DNA of 64,000 nucleotides from Roseburia inulinivorans DSM 16841 (GCF_000174195.1 NZ_ACFY01000165.1:17155-81154), one strand, 5' to 3'. Positions 47,494 to 57,315 are shown, counted from the first letter of the stretch. Made by a program: numbers and translations. Notes: generated from the letters alone by a model not told the origin.

Positions 47494-48238
47494 TTAATTT
47501 TCCTTTTCCAACAACCTTTGATAGGCTGCATCCATCCCGATTGCCCCAAGCGGTGCCGTGATAATGATTGCCAGCACAGCGACAGACAGAACAATTTTTC
47601 CACAGGCAAGTCCTGCCGCCAAAGGAACAGAACCAATTGCCGCCTGCACCGTTGCCTTTGGGAGATAAGCGATCACACAAGCCATTGCAACCACCGCAAG
47701 CAGTCCTGATAAGGAAATTTTTCCTTCCAGCCATCCTTCCACTGATACCAGTAAAAAGGAAAATCCAAGAACAATGATTACTTTTATACTGTTACGCACG
47801 CAGTGTTTTCTCGCATATGCCGTCTCAAAGAAAAGATACAGTCCATAACCTGTCACTGCGCCTAAAATTATACCAAGTACGATTGACACCGGAATATTTA
47901 CAAAATCAAGTACATTGGCATGACCACCCTGCGCAAAGCACATAACCTGCAATTTCAAGCGATGCAGGAACAAACGACAGTAATACAGCGGAACGCCCGG
48001 CTTTTTTCAGATCTTTTAAATCCAGTGAAAGTCCGGCTTTCAATAAAATAATAATCAGTGCCATCTTCCGCAGCTCAGCGGAGATTGATAAAATGGATGG
48101 ATCAAGCAAATCGAGCACATACTGTCCCAACACAATTCCGGTGACGAGTATTCCGATGATCCGTGGCAGCTTCAGTTTCTGGCAAATGGCTCCCATTGCA
48201 AGCCCTACAAGAAAAATAAGTGATAATGATGCTAACAT
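47494..48238 (-). pseudogene. Cation:proton antiporter (CPA/KefB-NhaP type) remnant with internal deletions
   Basis: The N-terminal part (MLASLSLIFLVGLAMG, LPRIIGILVTGIVLGQ, LKAGLSLDLKDLKKAGRSA) and later parts (GGHANVLDFVNIPVSIVLGI, YLPKATVQAAIGSVPLAAG) clearly belong to one antiporter. The segment after LEIAGYVL jumps out of frame into the AQGGHAN region, omitting about 60 residues. A second, in-frame jump after LLAVVAMACV to IAYLPKATVQ omits about 80 more. A full family member has about 390-400 residues. The protein lacks essential membrane helices and is surely not functional as a transporter, unless the deletions are assembly faults. Confidence 0.75.
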
Positions 48239-48320
48239 AAATCCTCCTTGTTTTGCGAAGCAAAATGCGACTGCTCTTGCAGGAGCAGAGGATTTAGCCT
48301 CCTTATTTTGCTATAGACGC

Positions 48321-48377
48321 AAAAAAGCTGATGCCTTCTGCGACTATAATTTCAAATAATCGTAGAAGTCATCAGCT
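48321..48377 (-). terminator. Terminator of the methyltransferase gene
   Basis: On the minus strand AGCTGATGACTTCTACGA pairs with TCGCAGAAGGCATCAGCT (few mismatches), followed by T6. It lies 35 bp after the gene's stop. Between it and 48239 I see only a small TTTTGC/GCAAAA hairpin. Confidence 0.85.
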
Positions 48378-48411
48378 ATATTCAGCAGTTCTGGTTTCCC
48401 AAGGGAGAACT

Positions 48412-49023
48412 TCATTCTACCTCAAATACCACAATCCGCTCTCTTTTATTTTCCCCCGGAAACAAATCTCTGCAATCGATTTCATCGGAAAAGATAAGTT
48501 CGTCTACTGTCATTAAATAAGAAATGTATTCATCCGAAGGATAATAAAAGAATAAAAGCAATTCCCTCGGATTCTCATAATAGGATTCCAACACGCGCGC
48601 CAAAACTTTCTTTAATATCTCTATCGAAAATGGATTAAAAAAGTAGATCCGGTCTACCTCTGCCGGAACCGAAAACTGCACGGCATCTGCAAGTACAAAT
48701 TCTGTCCGCCCTGCCGCAACCCCCTGTTCTCTGTTTTCTACCGCTTTCTCATAAATCCGCTCGTTGTATTCCACACCGATCGTGTGACAGCGTGTCTGAT
48801 AAGAAAGAAAAAAATCAGCTCTGCCTTTGCCACAGCCATAATCTAAAAGTGTATTTTCCTTGCAAAGCAGCCCGGAATTAGCAAACCGCTCTAACACCGT
48901 ATATGGCGTCGGTTCATACGGATATCGGTACTGATCTGAATTGGAATCATCACGTCCGGTTGTGTGAATCTGTAGTAATTTATCCCATTTCTGTTCTTCA
49001 TCGTTTTCCTGAGATTTTTTCAT
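48412..49023 (-). CDS. SAM-dependent methyltransferase
   Basis: About 203 residues from the ATG at 49023 (MKKSQENDEEQKWD). The class I motif I is TLLDYGCGKGRADFFLS, followed by an acidic end of strand 2 (IGVEYNE), a motif II region (FVLADAVQFSVP) and RIYFFNPFS. The substrate is not identifiable. It stands alone between a terminator and the AlkD-like gene, with a 144-bp gap upstream where nothing else is seen. Confidence 0.85.
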   Translation of the reverse strand: MKKSQENDEEQKWDKLLQIHTTGRDDSNSDQYRYPYEPTPYTVLERFANSGLLCKENTLLDYGCGKGRADFFLSYQTRCHTIGVEYNERIYEKAVENREQGVAAGRTEFVLADAVQFSVPAEVDRIYFFNPFSIEILKKVLARVLESYYENPRELLLFFYYPSDEYISYLMTVDELIFSDEIDCRDLFPGENKRERIVVFEVE

Positions 49024-49182
49024 GTTCTCTTTCCACAACTCTCCGAATATAAATTTCTTTTAGCCCCATGAATCTGCCCTTATCAGTTCCAGTACAGCGT
49101 TCAAAAATTAACTGAATCAATAACGCAGATGGAAATTCATACAAGTTATTAGCTCAGTTATTTACAGAACGATGTACTAGTC

Positions 49183-49866
49183 TTAGCAGTTTTCACGCAG
49201 TGTTTTCAGATAAACTTTCTGCTCATCTGTGATGCGATAGCTCTCCACCGCTTTCTGAATCGTCTTTCTATGCACCCATGGTGATAACTTTCGTTCTTCC
49301 AGATATGGGATCGTTGCATCCCACTGTTTTGCCAGTGCCGTTGCAAGATACCATGCAATCATCATATTGACATAGTATTCTTCCGATTCTACTTCTGCGG
49401 CAATTTCTATATACTCCGGTTTGAAATCCTCATCCAGATAAAAGCTCATCAGTGTTCCGATTCCATAGCGAATCGTATAAGTGTTCCCGGATGCAATCCA
49501 TTCTTTTATCACAGGAAGAAGTTCAGCTTTGCTTTTTGCGAAACACTTTGGTCTTGGAATATCGCAGGTCGCCCAGTTATTAATATATGGAAGAAAACGT
49601 TTCACTTCTGCCAGACAGCGCTCATAATCTTTGATATCTGAAATCAAAAGCATATGAAGGTTATTTTCCTCATAATACTGATGTGGAAGTTCCTTCAAAA
49701 AAGCTTCTGCTGCTTCCGTTTTTGCAAATTCTTTCGCAAATTTCCGCAGTACCGGTGTGCGGATCCCGATGATTGTCTCCTTATCAATCCCCGGCATTAG
49801 TTTACTGTGAAAATTTCTGTATTTTAAATCCTGTAATTTGAATAATTTGCGCTGCAAGCTGTTCAT
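49183..49866 (-). CDS. DNA alkylation repair protein, AlkD-like HEAT repeat family
   Basis: 227 residues from the ATG at 49866 (MNSLQRKLFKLQDLKY). The helical-repeat pattern (IGIRTPVLRKFAKE, NNWATCDIPRPKCF, SWxxS-like YTIRYGIGTLMSFYLD, YVNMMIAWYLATALAK) matches the AlkD/AlkC-like HEAT family PF08713. The conserved Trp-Asp of the active site appears as NWATCD. Family members excise positively charged alkylated purines. It overlaps the end of the upstream ATPase gene, so translation may be coupled. Confidence 0.88.
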   Translation of the reverse strand: MNSLQRKLFKLQDLKYRNFHSKLMPGIDKETIIGIRTPVLRKFAKEFAKTEAAEAFLKELPHQYYEENNLHMLLISDIKDYERCLAEVKRFLPYINNWATCDIPRPKCFAKSKAELLPVIKEWIASGNTYTIRYGIGTLMSFYLDEDFKPEYIEIAAEVESEEYYVNMMIAWYLATALAKQWDATIPYLEERKLSPWVHRKTIQKAVESYRITDEQKVYLKTLRENC

Positions 49867-49883
49867 GTTTTTCTCTTTCACTT

Positions 49884-51488
49884 TTATATTTCTTCCACTT
49901 TGCAATCATGCTCTTTTGTTTCTTTGTTATAACTGATTCCAACCGCGAGGATACGTCCTGTATATTTATTTTTTTCTGCCGTTTTTCCTCTGAACCGCAA
50001 AGCATAGTCTTTTTCTTTAATCTGTGCAATTGCATCTTCTGGTGAATGATCTACTTTTAATTCTAGTATGATACAATCCTGATCATATCGAACCGGATAA
50101 AATATAAAATCTACAAATCCTTTTCCAGCCTTCTCCTCACGTTCAACTCTGTACTGATCTCTTGCAGACAAATAAACAAGATTGACAATTGCCGAAAGTT
50201 CTGTCTCATTATTATAAGACAAAATCGGCACTTCTGTATTATGAGCATACTGAATGATTTTTGTCATTGTCTCTGTATCTTTGGCTAGTGTTGCCTGTAG
50301 CATCTGTGATGATATGTTGGCAAGACGATAAATATATCCTAACGATTGTTCTTTTTTCATCATTGCTGCATAACTTCCCAAAAGTTCCTTATTTGGTATA
50401 AATACTTTTCCATTATCATACGTCAGCAAACCATATACTACCATTGCAGAATATATCTCCTCTTTGGTCTTTAGTTCTGGTGCTGTTGCAGCATATTCCT
50501 GTATCCCTGTTGGTATTTTTTCTCCTGCAAACATTAAAGTAAGATCGTTCTGGATTTCATCTACGTTATGACTGATATATGTGAAAATAGAATCATATTT
50601 TCCTGAACTCACCCAATAATTTGACAATTGATTATCTGTCAATGCGCATACTACCGAACGTGGATTGTATAATCTTTCTCCTGATGCAGTGTGATATCCA
50701 TCATACCATTCCCTGAGATTTGCGCGTGTAATCTGTGGCTTTTTTGTTTGCTCCAGATAGCACTGGTACAATCTGTCAACTTCACTCTCTGTAAAGCCAA
50801 AATATTCACTAAACCGAACTCTTGTTGCCATATTGTATTCCAAAAACATATTCAGTTCTGAACCATCTGAATATTTTGCAATCGGAAGTACACCGGTCAT
50901 ATATGCCAGTTCTACATAGCTTTTCCCTTTCAATAAAAGTTTCAGAAAAAGCAGATAATTTTCTCTGTCACGTTCCGTAACAAAAGACATCTGGAAAACT
51001 GCGTCCCATTCATCCATCACAAATATGAATTTATGTCCTGTTTTGTCAAAAACCTGAGAAAGCACATCCCAGACCGCCTCATTTTTGTCTATCGCAATCT
51101 CCGGATATGCCTCGTTAATATCTCTGACAAGTCCATCCTGTATTCTGCCAATATACTCCTCATAACTATGACATTCTCTTGGCATTTCACTAAAATCAAT
51201 ATATATCACATCATGGCAGCCTGCCTGCTCCTTATATTGATCATATTGTGCGATTGCAAGCTTCTCAAATAAAGATTTTTCACTATTTTTTTCAAAAAAA
51301 GCTGCTATCATATTTGCCATAACTGTTTTTCCGAAACGTCGCGGACGGGTAATACAGAAAAAACGCTGTTCCTGCTGTAATGCTGGAATTAATTCTTTTA
51401 ATATTTCTGTCTTATCAACAAAAAAGGTTCCATTCATTACGGTCTTGTATTTATCATATGGTTCCTTATTATTTAAAAACTGTCCCAT
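49884..51488 (-). CDS. AAA-ATPase (PF09820-like) with PD-(D/E)XK nuclease domain, copy 2, intact
   Basis: About 534 residues from the ATG at 51488 (MGQFLNNKEPYDKYK), preceded by GGGGGG. FFVDKTEILKELI, Walker A RPRRFGKTVM, Walker B FIFVMDEWDAVF and GVLPIAKYSDGSELN define the ATPase. YNPRSVVCAL and the C-terminal nuclease core GFVDFIFYP...CIILELKVD follow. It belongs to a different subgroup than copies 1 and 3. The only intact member here. Function unknown. Confidence 0.88.
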   Translation of the reverse strand: MGQFLNNKEPYDKYKTVMNGTFFVDKTEILKELIPALQQEQRFFCITRPRRFGKTVMANMIAAFFEKNSEKSLFEKLAIAQYDQYKEQAGCHDVIYIDFSEMPRECHSYEEYIGRIQDGLVRDINEAYPEIAIDKNEAVWDVLSQVFDKTGHKFIFVMDEWDAVFQMSFVTERDRENYLLFLKLLLKGKSYVELAYMTGVLPIAKYSDGSELNMFLEYNMATRVRFSEYFGFTESEVDRLYQCYLEQTKKPQITRANLREWYDGYHTASGERLYNPRSVVCALTDNQLSNYWVSSGKYDSIFTYISHNVDEIQNDLTLMFAGEKIPTGIQEYAATAPELKTKEEIYSAMVVYGLLTYDNGKVFIPNKELLGSYAAMMKKEQSLGYIYRLANISSQMLQATLAKDTETMTKIIQYAHNTEVPILSYNNETELSAIVNLVYLSARDQYRVEREEKAGKGFVDFIFYPVRYDQDCIILELKVDHSPEDAIAQIKEKDYALRFRGKTAEKNKYTGRILAVGISYNKETKEHDCKVEEI

Positions 51489-51567
51489 TCTACTCGCCCC
51501 CCTTAGCCTGATACTATGAGTATATCTTTTTTTCCAAATGGGTGCAAGAATCATCTGTTAATTCCTG

Positions 51568-52215
51568 TTAAAACTCCTTCTTCTCCATAATACGCCTGCT
51601 GATCTGGTACGAAATGAACAGTGCCAGCAGTGTAATCCCGATGATGCTACCAGCCAGAACTGCCACATTCATATTGTCTATCACGGTCAGCGCCTGATAC
51701 AACCGCTCTTTTCCGAATACGACCTCACATAGATATGCAATCACAGCAATTACTCCCATCATTCCTAATGTCAAAATCCGGCTCTTTTCACAGCCAAACT
51801 TAATCTGCGCCGGAATCATGAAAAAACTGATCAAAAGAATGATTAGCAAAATCACTGCGGCTGTCAGCATATCTTCTGCCACAGCAACCGGTATACCACG
51901 CACCACTTTTGACACCAAATACAGGCAGACTGCAATTACCCAGGCTGCCACTACTCCTCCGGCACAAAGCAGATACTTTTCTCTTACATAGGTTTTTTTA
52001 TTGATCGGCAGTGTCAATAAAAACTGATAGCCATGATCCATCTCGTCATACGCTATCGTGCTGATTGCAATCATCTCTACCACAAACGGCAGATATCCAA
52101 TGATAAAATTTCCGTTGCCGGAAAATGTGACTGCAACTGCAATTGCAAACAAAATTACCAGTGTCTGTTTTGTTCCCCATAATAACCGAATATCTTTTTC
52201 CAATAAACCTGCCAT
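51568..52215 (-). CDS. ABC-2 type transporter permease
   Basis: 215 residues with six hydrophobic helices. It starts MAGLLEKDIRLLWGTKQTL, has YDEMDHGYQFLLTLPINKKTYVREKY (in part), a motif of ABC-2 permeases in Firmicutes GntR/ABC operons, and ends SRRIMEKKEF. It overlaps the ATPase gene by one base, and together they form the exporter of the YtrABC-like operon. The substrate is unknown. Antimicrobial peptides or cell-wall stress are typical for the family. Confidence 0.88.
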   Translation of the reverse strand: MAGLLEKDIRLLWGTKQTLVILFAIAVAVTFSGNGNFIIGYLPFVVEMIAISTIAYDEMDHGYQFLLTLPINKKTYVREKYLLCAGGVVAAWVIAVCLYLVSKVVRGIPVAVAEDMLTAAVILLIILLISFFMIPAQIKFGCEKSRILTLGMMGVIAVIAYLCEVVFGKERLYQALTVIDNMNVAVLAGSIIGITLLALFISYQISRRIMEKKEF

Positions 52216-53062
52216 TATCTGTACCCTCCTGTCATCATAAGAATCAGCTCATCAATCCCTCCATTTTCCACTGCAATCTGCGGATAATTTTCCTGATAAA
52301 ACTTCTTATCATTCGTAAAACATGCATAGCCGTAATTTTCTTTCTGCACTTTTAAAATAGAGCTTTGATCCAGCGTGCGGTATTGTTCTTCACTCACCTT
52401 TAAAATGCCATACTGCTCTAAGATTGCATCTGTCCCTTCGTGCAAAATAAGTTTTCCATCATGGATCAGATAAAGTTCATCACATAGGGATTCTAAATCT
52501 GTGGAAATATGGGACGTAATAAGTATACTGCGGCTCTCATCCTCTGCAATATAAGCCCGTAACATATCTAAAATCTCGTTTCTCGCCTCCACATCCAGTC
52601 CGGCTGTCGGCTCATCCATGATCAGCAGCTTCGCATGGTGTGTCATAGCTGTCAGCACGCGGAGTTTCGCTTTCATTCCGGTTGAAAATTCTTTGATTTT
52701 CTTATTCATCGGAAGTTTTAAATTTTCACTCTGTTTTATAAAATAGTTTTCATCAAACGAATAATACATTTTTTTAAAATATGTTTTACATCGTTTACGG
52801 TCAGTTCCCCGGAAAATCCGGATTCTGCAAGAGAAACTCCGATCTCCTGTCTGAGTGTCTCCGGCAATTCCTTACTCTCATGACCAAATACCCTGATGCT
52901 GCCCTCATCTGCCCGGCAAAGACCAAGAATCAGTTTGATTGCGGTACTTTTTCCTGCTCCGTTTTTCCCGATCAACCCCAGTATCTGTCCTTCCGGCAGT
53001 TCCATTGATATTTCAAAAGTAAAGTTTCCATATGTTTTCCGGACATTTTGCATTGTTATCAT
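52215..53062 (-). CDS. ABC transporter ATP-binding protein, frame broken
   Basis: One ABC ATPase split by a break in the T7 run 52769-52775 (+ strand). With one more base, VNDVKHILKK continues to MYYSFDENYFIKQ and gives about 282 residues. Walker A is GKNGAGKSTAIK, signature FSTGMKAKLRV and Walker B LLIMDEPTAGLDV. It is encoded between the GntR regulator and the permease and belongs to the same operon. Confidence 0.87.
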
Positions 53063-53182
53063 ACAATTTCCGCCTTTCTTTTTTATGTTCTGTTGTCTGA
53101 CTTTTTACATCAATCTGAAGCAAATACCTCATCAAGCATTTCATGATTGTGTCATATCTATTTCAAAAGTTTCTTACCGATT

Positions 53183-53557
53183 TTACTTCTCATCGAGAAT
53201 CAGTTTTACAACCTCAGATATTTCCTCCTTCTTCATCCCCATGGAAAGTGCCCGGTCGATCACTTTATCGAAGTCATCTTCTATCGCTTTCTGCCTTGCT
53301 TCAAGTGCAAGCTGTTTATCCGAGGCAGATACATAAGTACCTTTTCCATGAACAGTCGTAACAAATCCCTCTTCTTCCAGCTTATCGTAAGCCTTCTTGA
53401 CCGTCAGCGCACTGATCCGAAGCTCCCCTGCGAGCGTCCTCACAGACGGAAGTGCCTCTCCTTCTTTTAATTCAGACTGAATAATATCTGATTTTATCTG
53501 CTCCATGAGCTGTTCGTAAATCGGAACCATGGAGGAATGATTTAAGATAATATGCAT
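53183..53557 (-). CDS. GntR family regulator, YtrA subfamily
   Basis: 124 residues from MHIILNHSSMVPIYEQL. Winged helix: EGEALPSVRTLAGELRISALTVKKAYDKLEEEG (in part), then VHGKGTYV. The C-terminal part is short and helical, as in YtrA, without a large effector domain. It precedes an ABC exporter operon and likely represses it. The inverted repeat at 53671-53717 is a good operator candidate. Confidence 0.92.
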   Translation of the reverse strand: MHIILNHSSMVPIYEQLMEQIKSDIIQSELKEGEALPSVRTLAGELRISALTVKKAYDKLEEEGFVTTVHGKGTYVSASDKQLALEARQKAIEDDFDKVIDRALSMGMKKEEISEVVKLILDEK

Positions 53558-53627
53558 ACTTCCTCTCATTCTGCCGCTTCAGCGGCTTTTCATAAATCAG
53601 GGAACTTTGTGCGTCAGCACAATTTCC

Positions 53628-53653
53628 AGATTGAAAATGTCAATTTTCAATCT
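53628..53653. repeat. Leader hairpin of the GntR operon
   Basis: AGATTGAAAAT and ATTTTCAATCT form an 11-bp stem with a 4-base loop in the presumed 5' leader. A second small stem (GCCGCT/AGCGGC) lies at about 53572-53586. Confidence 0.5.
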
Positions 53654-53670
53654 TATCTCCCTTTACAGTA

Positions 53671-53717
53671 AACAGTATATAACAGTGCATATCTGTCGTC
53701 AACTGTTATATACTGTT
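53671..53717. promoter_or_regulatory. Operator-like inverted repeat of the YtrA-type regulator
   Basis: Perfect 15-bp arms AACAGTATATAACAG (53671-53685) and its complement (53703-53717), 17 bp apart, about 115 bp before the GntR start. Spacing and A+T-rich core fit YtrA-like operators. The remaining bases to 53885 hold the divergent upstream region of the next gene. Confidence 0.75.
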
Positions 53718-53885
53718 TATTCTATTTTTTTGTAATTTCATGTGGGAATTTGTACAGACAATACTCGTTAATAACTTTTTCATGAAAAATTAAATTTTTG
53801 TGTATGCCATGCATAATATTTTATGTTACTATAGAATAAAGTGTTGCTTCGCAATTTTCTGTATTTATGTCAGGAGGAGAACATT

Positions 53886-54284
53886 ATGAAAGTAAATCTG
53901 ACTCCCTTTTCCATATACTGGTTCCTGTTTTTGATCTTAAATGTCATATATTTTATATTTCCATTTCTATTTTTCCTGCTTCTGCCGGCAGTGTTCGTTA
54001 TGATTTTAATATGGGGAATATGTGTATTTGAAATTGGGCGAGCAACCATTATTTCTTCACAAACTAAGCGGATAACACGAGTCATACTGGCTTTCCTGGC
54101 ATCTCTTCTTACAATTTCAATAAATCCCATTGGAATGATTCTTTTGGATTTTATTAATTGGAGACATATAAACTCATTCGCAGACTATTTTTCGAAAGCC
54201 TATTGGATTATTTTTTTGATTCATATGCTGCTATTTTGGCTGGGCGAAGAAATAGGATATTTTTCACAGAAAGGACTTTTTTAA
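53886..54284 (+). CDS. Four-helix membrane protein of unknown function
   Basis: 132 residues from the ATG at 53886 behind AGGAGGAGAACATT. Four hydrophobic segments (about residues 8-27, 30-48, 66-90 and 105-125) with few charged residues. No family recognised. It ends 1 bp before the DegV gene, so the two are co-transcribed. Confidence 0.75.
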   Translation: MKVNLTPFSIYWFLFLILNVIYFIFPFLFFLLLPAVFVMILIWGICVFEIGRATIISSQTKRITRVILAFLASLLTISINPIGMILLDFINWRHINSFADYFSKAYWIIFLIHMLLFWLGEEIGYFSQKGLF

Positions 54285-54285
54285 T

Positions 54286-55133
54286 ATGGTAAAAATAATT
54301 TCAGACAGCACATGCGACCTCTCAGCAGAATTAGTTGCACAATACGATATCGATATTCTCCCGCTTCATATTCTTCTCGGAGATGAGGAATTTGAAGATG
54401 GAAAAACAATTACACCGGATGAGATTTACTCCTGGTCCGATGAGCATAAAACAACCCCAAAAACTTCCGCCCCGTCTCTGGCAGAAACGATTGAACTTTT
54501 TCGCCCTTATGTGGAAGAAGGACGCGAGATTGTCTGCTTTTCCATCTCAAACAGTATGTCAACATCCGGCAATGTCATGCGTCTTGCTGCCGGGGAACTA
54601 GAAGCAGAAAACCGGATCACCGTGATTGATTCCGCAAATCTCTCCACCGGAATCGGACTTCTTGTGATAGAAGCTGCCATTATGGCAAAAAACGGACACT
54701 CTGCATCCGAAATTGCTTCTGTCATGGAAACTTTAAAACCAAATGTCAGAGCAAGCTTTGTCGTGGATACCCTCACCTACCTGTACCGTGGCGGACGTTG
54801 TAACGCTGTTGCTGCCATGGCCGGCGGTGTCTTAAAGCTGCATCCAAAAATCGTGGTAGAAAACGGTGCTATGGATGCGACAAAAAATACCGCGGAAAGA
54901 TCAATTCTGTTATCATGTCCTATGTAAAAGATATGGAAACTGATTTAAAAGCAGCCAGACCTGACCGCGTATTCATCACACATTCCGGCTGTGACGCTGC
55001 AACGGTGGAATCCGTCCGCTCGTATCTGGAAAGCCTCGGTGTTTTCCATGAGATATTAGAAACCAGGGCCGGTGGTGTCGTGTCAAGCCACTGCGGTCCC
55101 GGTACACTTGGTGTTCTGTTTATTGCAAAATAA
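54286..55133 (+). CDS. DegV family fatty-acid-binding protein, frame broken
   Basis: About 282 residues after one base is added to the A6 run 54882-54887. GAMDATK then continues KYRGKINSVIMSYVKD. The EDD fold is shown by ISDSTCDLSAEL, ILPLHILLGDEEFEDGKTI, FSISNSMSTSGN, DTLTYLYRGGRC and the C-terminal THSGCD and SSHCGPGTLGVLF. DegV proteins bind a fatty acid (FakB-like) and can present it to the kinase FakA. It is downstream of a membrane protein gene and followed by a terminator. Confidence 0.9.
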
Positions 55134-55134
55134 T

Positions 55135-55175
55135 AGAGGTTCGGATGTTTTCTTCCCAAACCTCTGTTTCTTTTA
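55135..55175 (+). terminator. Terminator of the DegV gene
   Basis: AGAGGTT pairs with AACCTCT, followed by GTTTCTTTTACTTTT. It lies directly after the stop and overlaps the end of the convergent HD-domain gene. Confidence 0.7.
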
Positions 55176-55751
55176 CTTTTCTATCTCTGTATTAATCTCA
55201 TCTTCCGTAGCTTTCATTGCTTCCAAAGTCATTGTGAGCAGTTTGTCTAATTCCCAGCCAAGCTGCTCTGCTCCGCGCTCGATCACTTCTCTGGAGCAAC
55301 CTGCGGCAAACCCTTTGCTCTTATACTTTTTCTTCAGGGATTTCAATTCCATGTCTTTTGTGCTTTTCGACGGACGCATCAAAGTTGCCGCCCAGATCAG
55401 ACCGGTCAGCTCGTCTGCTGCAAATAATACTTTTTCCATCTCATGCTCCGGAGCAACATCCACGGTAATTCCATAGCCATGTGAAACCACGCCATGTATG
55501 ATGTCTTCGCCGACTCCACCCTCGCGCAAAAGTTCCGGTGCTTTGATACAGTGTTCTTCCGGATAAAGTTCAAAATCAATATCATGAAGCAGACCAACAA
55601 TACCCCAGTATTCTGCGTCTGCGCCAAATCCAAGCTCCTCTGCATACCATTTCATCACATTCTCCACAGTCAGTGCATGCTGGATATGAAAAGGATCTTT
55701 GTTGTACTTTTTCAATAAATCATAGGCTTCTTCTCTTGTGATATGCTCCAT
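55173..55751 (-). CDS. HD domain protein (HDIG-type hydrolase)
   Basis: 192 residues. Metal ligands of the HD fold: HIQHALTVENVM, GLLHDIDFELYPEEHC, VVSHGYG and AADELTGLIWA. These follow the H...HD...D pattern of small HD phosphohydrolases. The C-terminal helix ends TEDEINTEIEK. Substrate not identifiable; members hydrolyse nucleotides or phosphoesters. A single-gene unit. Confidence 0.88.
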   Translation of the reverse strand: MEHITREEAYDLLKKYNKDPFHIQHALTVENVMKWYAEELGFGADAEYWGIVGLLHDIDFELYPEEHCIKAPELLREGGVGEDIIHGVVSHGYGITVDVAPEHEMEKVLFAADELTGLIWAATLMRPSKSTKDMELKSLKKKYKSKGFAAGCSREVIERGAEQLGWELDKLLTMTLEAMKATEDEINTEIEK

Positions 55752-55889
55752 TTTCGTGTTCCTCTTTTCCTGTCATTCCGTCGGATAGAATTTTCATTTC
55801 ATACTTATCCGATAGGTTTTTAGTTATTTTATACTTTTTCTCACAAGATGTCAATTTTTTATCATCACAGATTTTATTTTCTAAAAAAG

Positions 55890-57213
55890 CTATATTTTCT
55901 CCTTCACAAGTACTTCTTTTCCTGCAAATGCAAAACCAAGCTTATAAATACGTTCTTCGTTGATTCCTGCTGTGACAAGATCTGTCACATATTTTTTTTC
56001 TTCTATCTGCCGGAACGCACTTTTCGACTGTCTCTTCCAGATTTTTTTCTTTCTTCTTATCCCAAACCTTAAATTCCATAAGAAATGCATCCTGATTCTT
56101 CTCTAACGGATACATTGCAATATCATATCTGCCCCGTCCACTCTCACGGTTTGAAACAATACGATACCTGTCCCTAAGTGTTACAATCAGTCCAAGTATC
56201 AGACCATGATAAAAATTCTCTGGCGTGCGTGCCTCTTTTTCATTTCCAATATCAAAATAATTCATGGATGTGCATGCAATCTCTGACAGATAATCATTCA
56301 TATCTTCTATATTATGCTCCAACAGAGCCTTCACAAACCTGTTATATACGGAAAATCCATTATGAAACATTCCAAGAATCTCTGTACGAAACATTGCCAT
56401 AACTTCTTTATTCGTAACTGACACATCACACTCAATGGTATCCACTTTGTGCACCACATTTTCAGCCTTAATATAACCAACAGATAATAACAGTGACCAC
56501 AAACTGTTCTCATCGCCATCCAGATACTGAAATGTAATGTTCTCGTTGATTTCCTTATGCACTTTTTCACCGGACATTAACTGTTCGATCTCATATTTTC
56601 GCCCGACAGGATGCTTTCTGATGATATCACCAATTAGTTTATTACTGCTCGTATTCGTCCAATAAGAAATAAGTTCTCCCTGCCTGATATAATTGCAGAT
56701 TGACCACGGATTGTACATATCTTTTTGTTTGCCAAAAATAAAGCCGTCGTACAAATCCTTCACATCCCGCATCTTATCCAAATTCTGACATTTCAGTGCA
56801 TCCATTACTTCCTGCTCTGTAAACCCGAAACAATCTGAATATGCGTCGCAGGTAACTGTGTCTACTTCCAGATTATTCAGATCCGAAAACAACGAATTTT
56901 TAGAAATTCTTGTTACTCCGGTAATAATCGCGCGGCTGTAAAAATCATTTTGCTTAAATGCATTATGAAATATCTGTCTGCATGCGGCGATCATCTCATC
57001 CCAATACCCCTGCGTATACGCTTCGAGCAATGGTGTGTCATATTCATCCACAAGAATAATTGGCAGCACCTTGTGATGTCTGTATAAAAAGTAGCATAGC
57101 CGCTTGATTGCCTGCCAGTCATTCTCTCCACTGCTTGCAAAAAAAGATTCTTTTGCGTCAAGATAAGGATTTCTTTTTAAAATATCTTCAATACGCTCTT
57201 TCGGATTTTCCAT
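55890..57213 (-). pseudogene. AAA-ATPase/PD-(D/E)XK protein, copy 3, Walker A region deleted
   Basis: The N-terminus MENPKERIEDILKRNPYLDAK resembles the linker region of copy 1 (ILKHNPYLSAQ) and then joins directly to GENDWQAIKRLCYFLYRH, which in copy 1 lies about 170 residues later. The YVDKT and RPRRFGKT segments are missing. The rest is about 65-70% similar to copy 1: IILVDEYDTPLLEAY, FTEQEVMDALKCQN and NITFQYLDGDENSLWSLLL (by eye). The nuclease core RYDIAMYP...AFLMEFKV remains. A frame change near 56021-56024 (T4, + strand) precedes the last 45 residues. Without a P-loop it cannot bind ATP normally. Confidence 0.75.
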
Positions 57214-57315
57214 AGACACCTCCGTGTACCATACTTCTGCACATCCTGCAGGATATTATGCTTTATACGAATATACATTGCTATTATTTATAAAAAGATT
57301 TCCTCTATTTCCTTT

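Noticed and set aside
1945..54887. Programmed frameshifting or transcriptional slippage as a general explanation of the broken genes
   Set aside because: Runs as short as four bases are affected, both gains and losses occur, and unrelated housekeeping genes are hit; sequencing indels explain this more simply.
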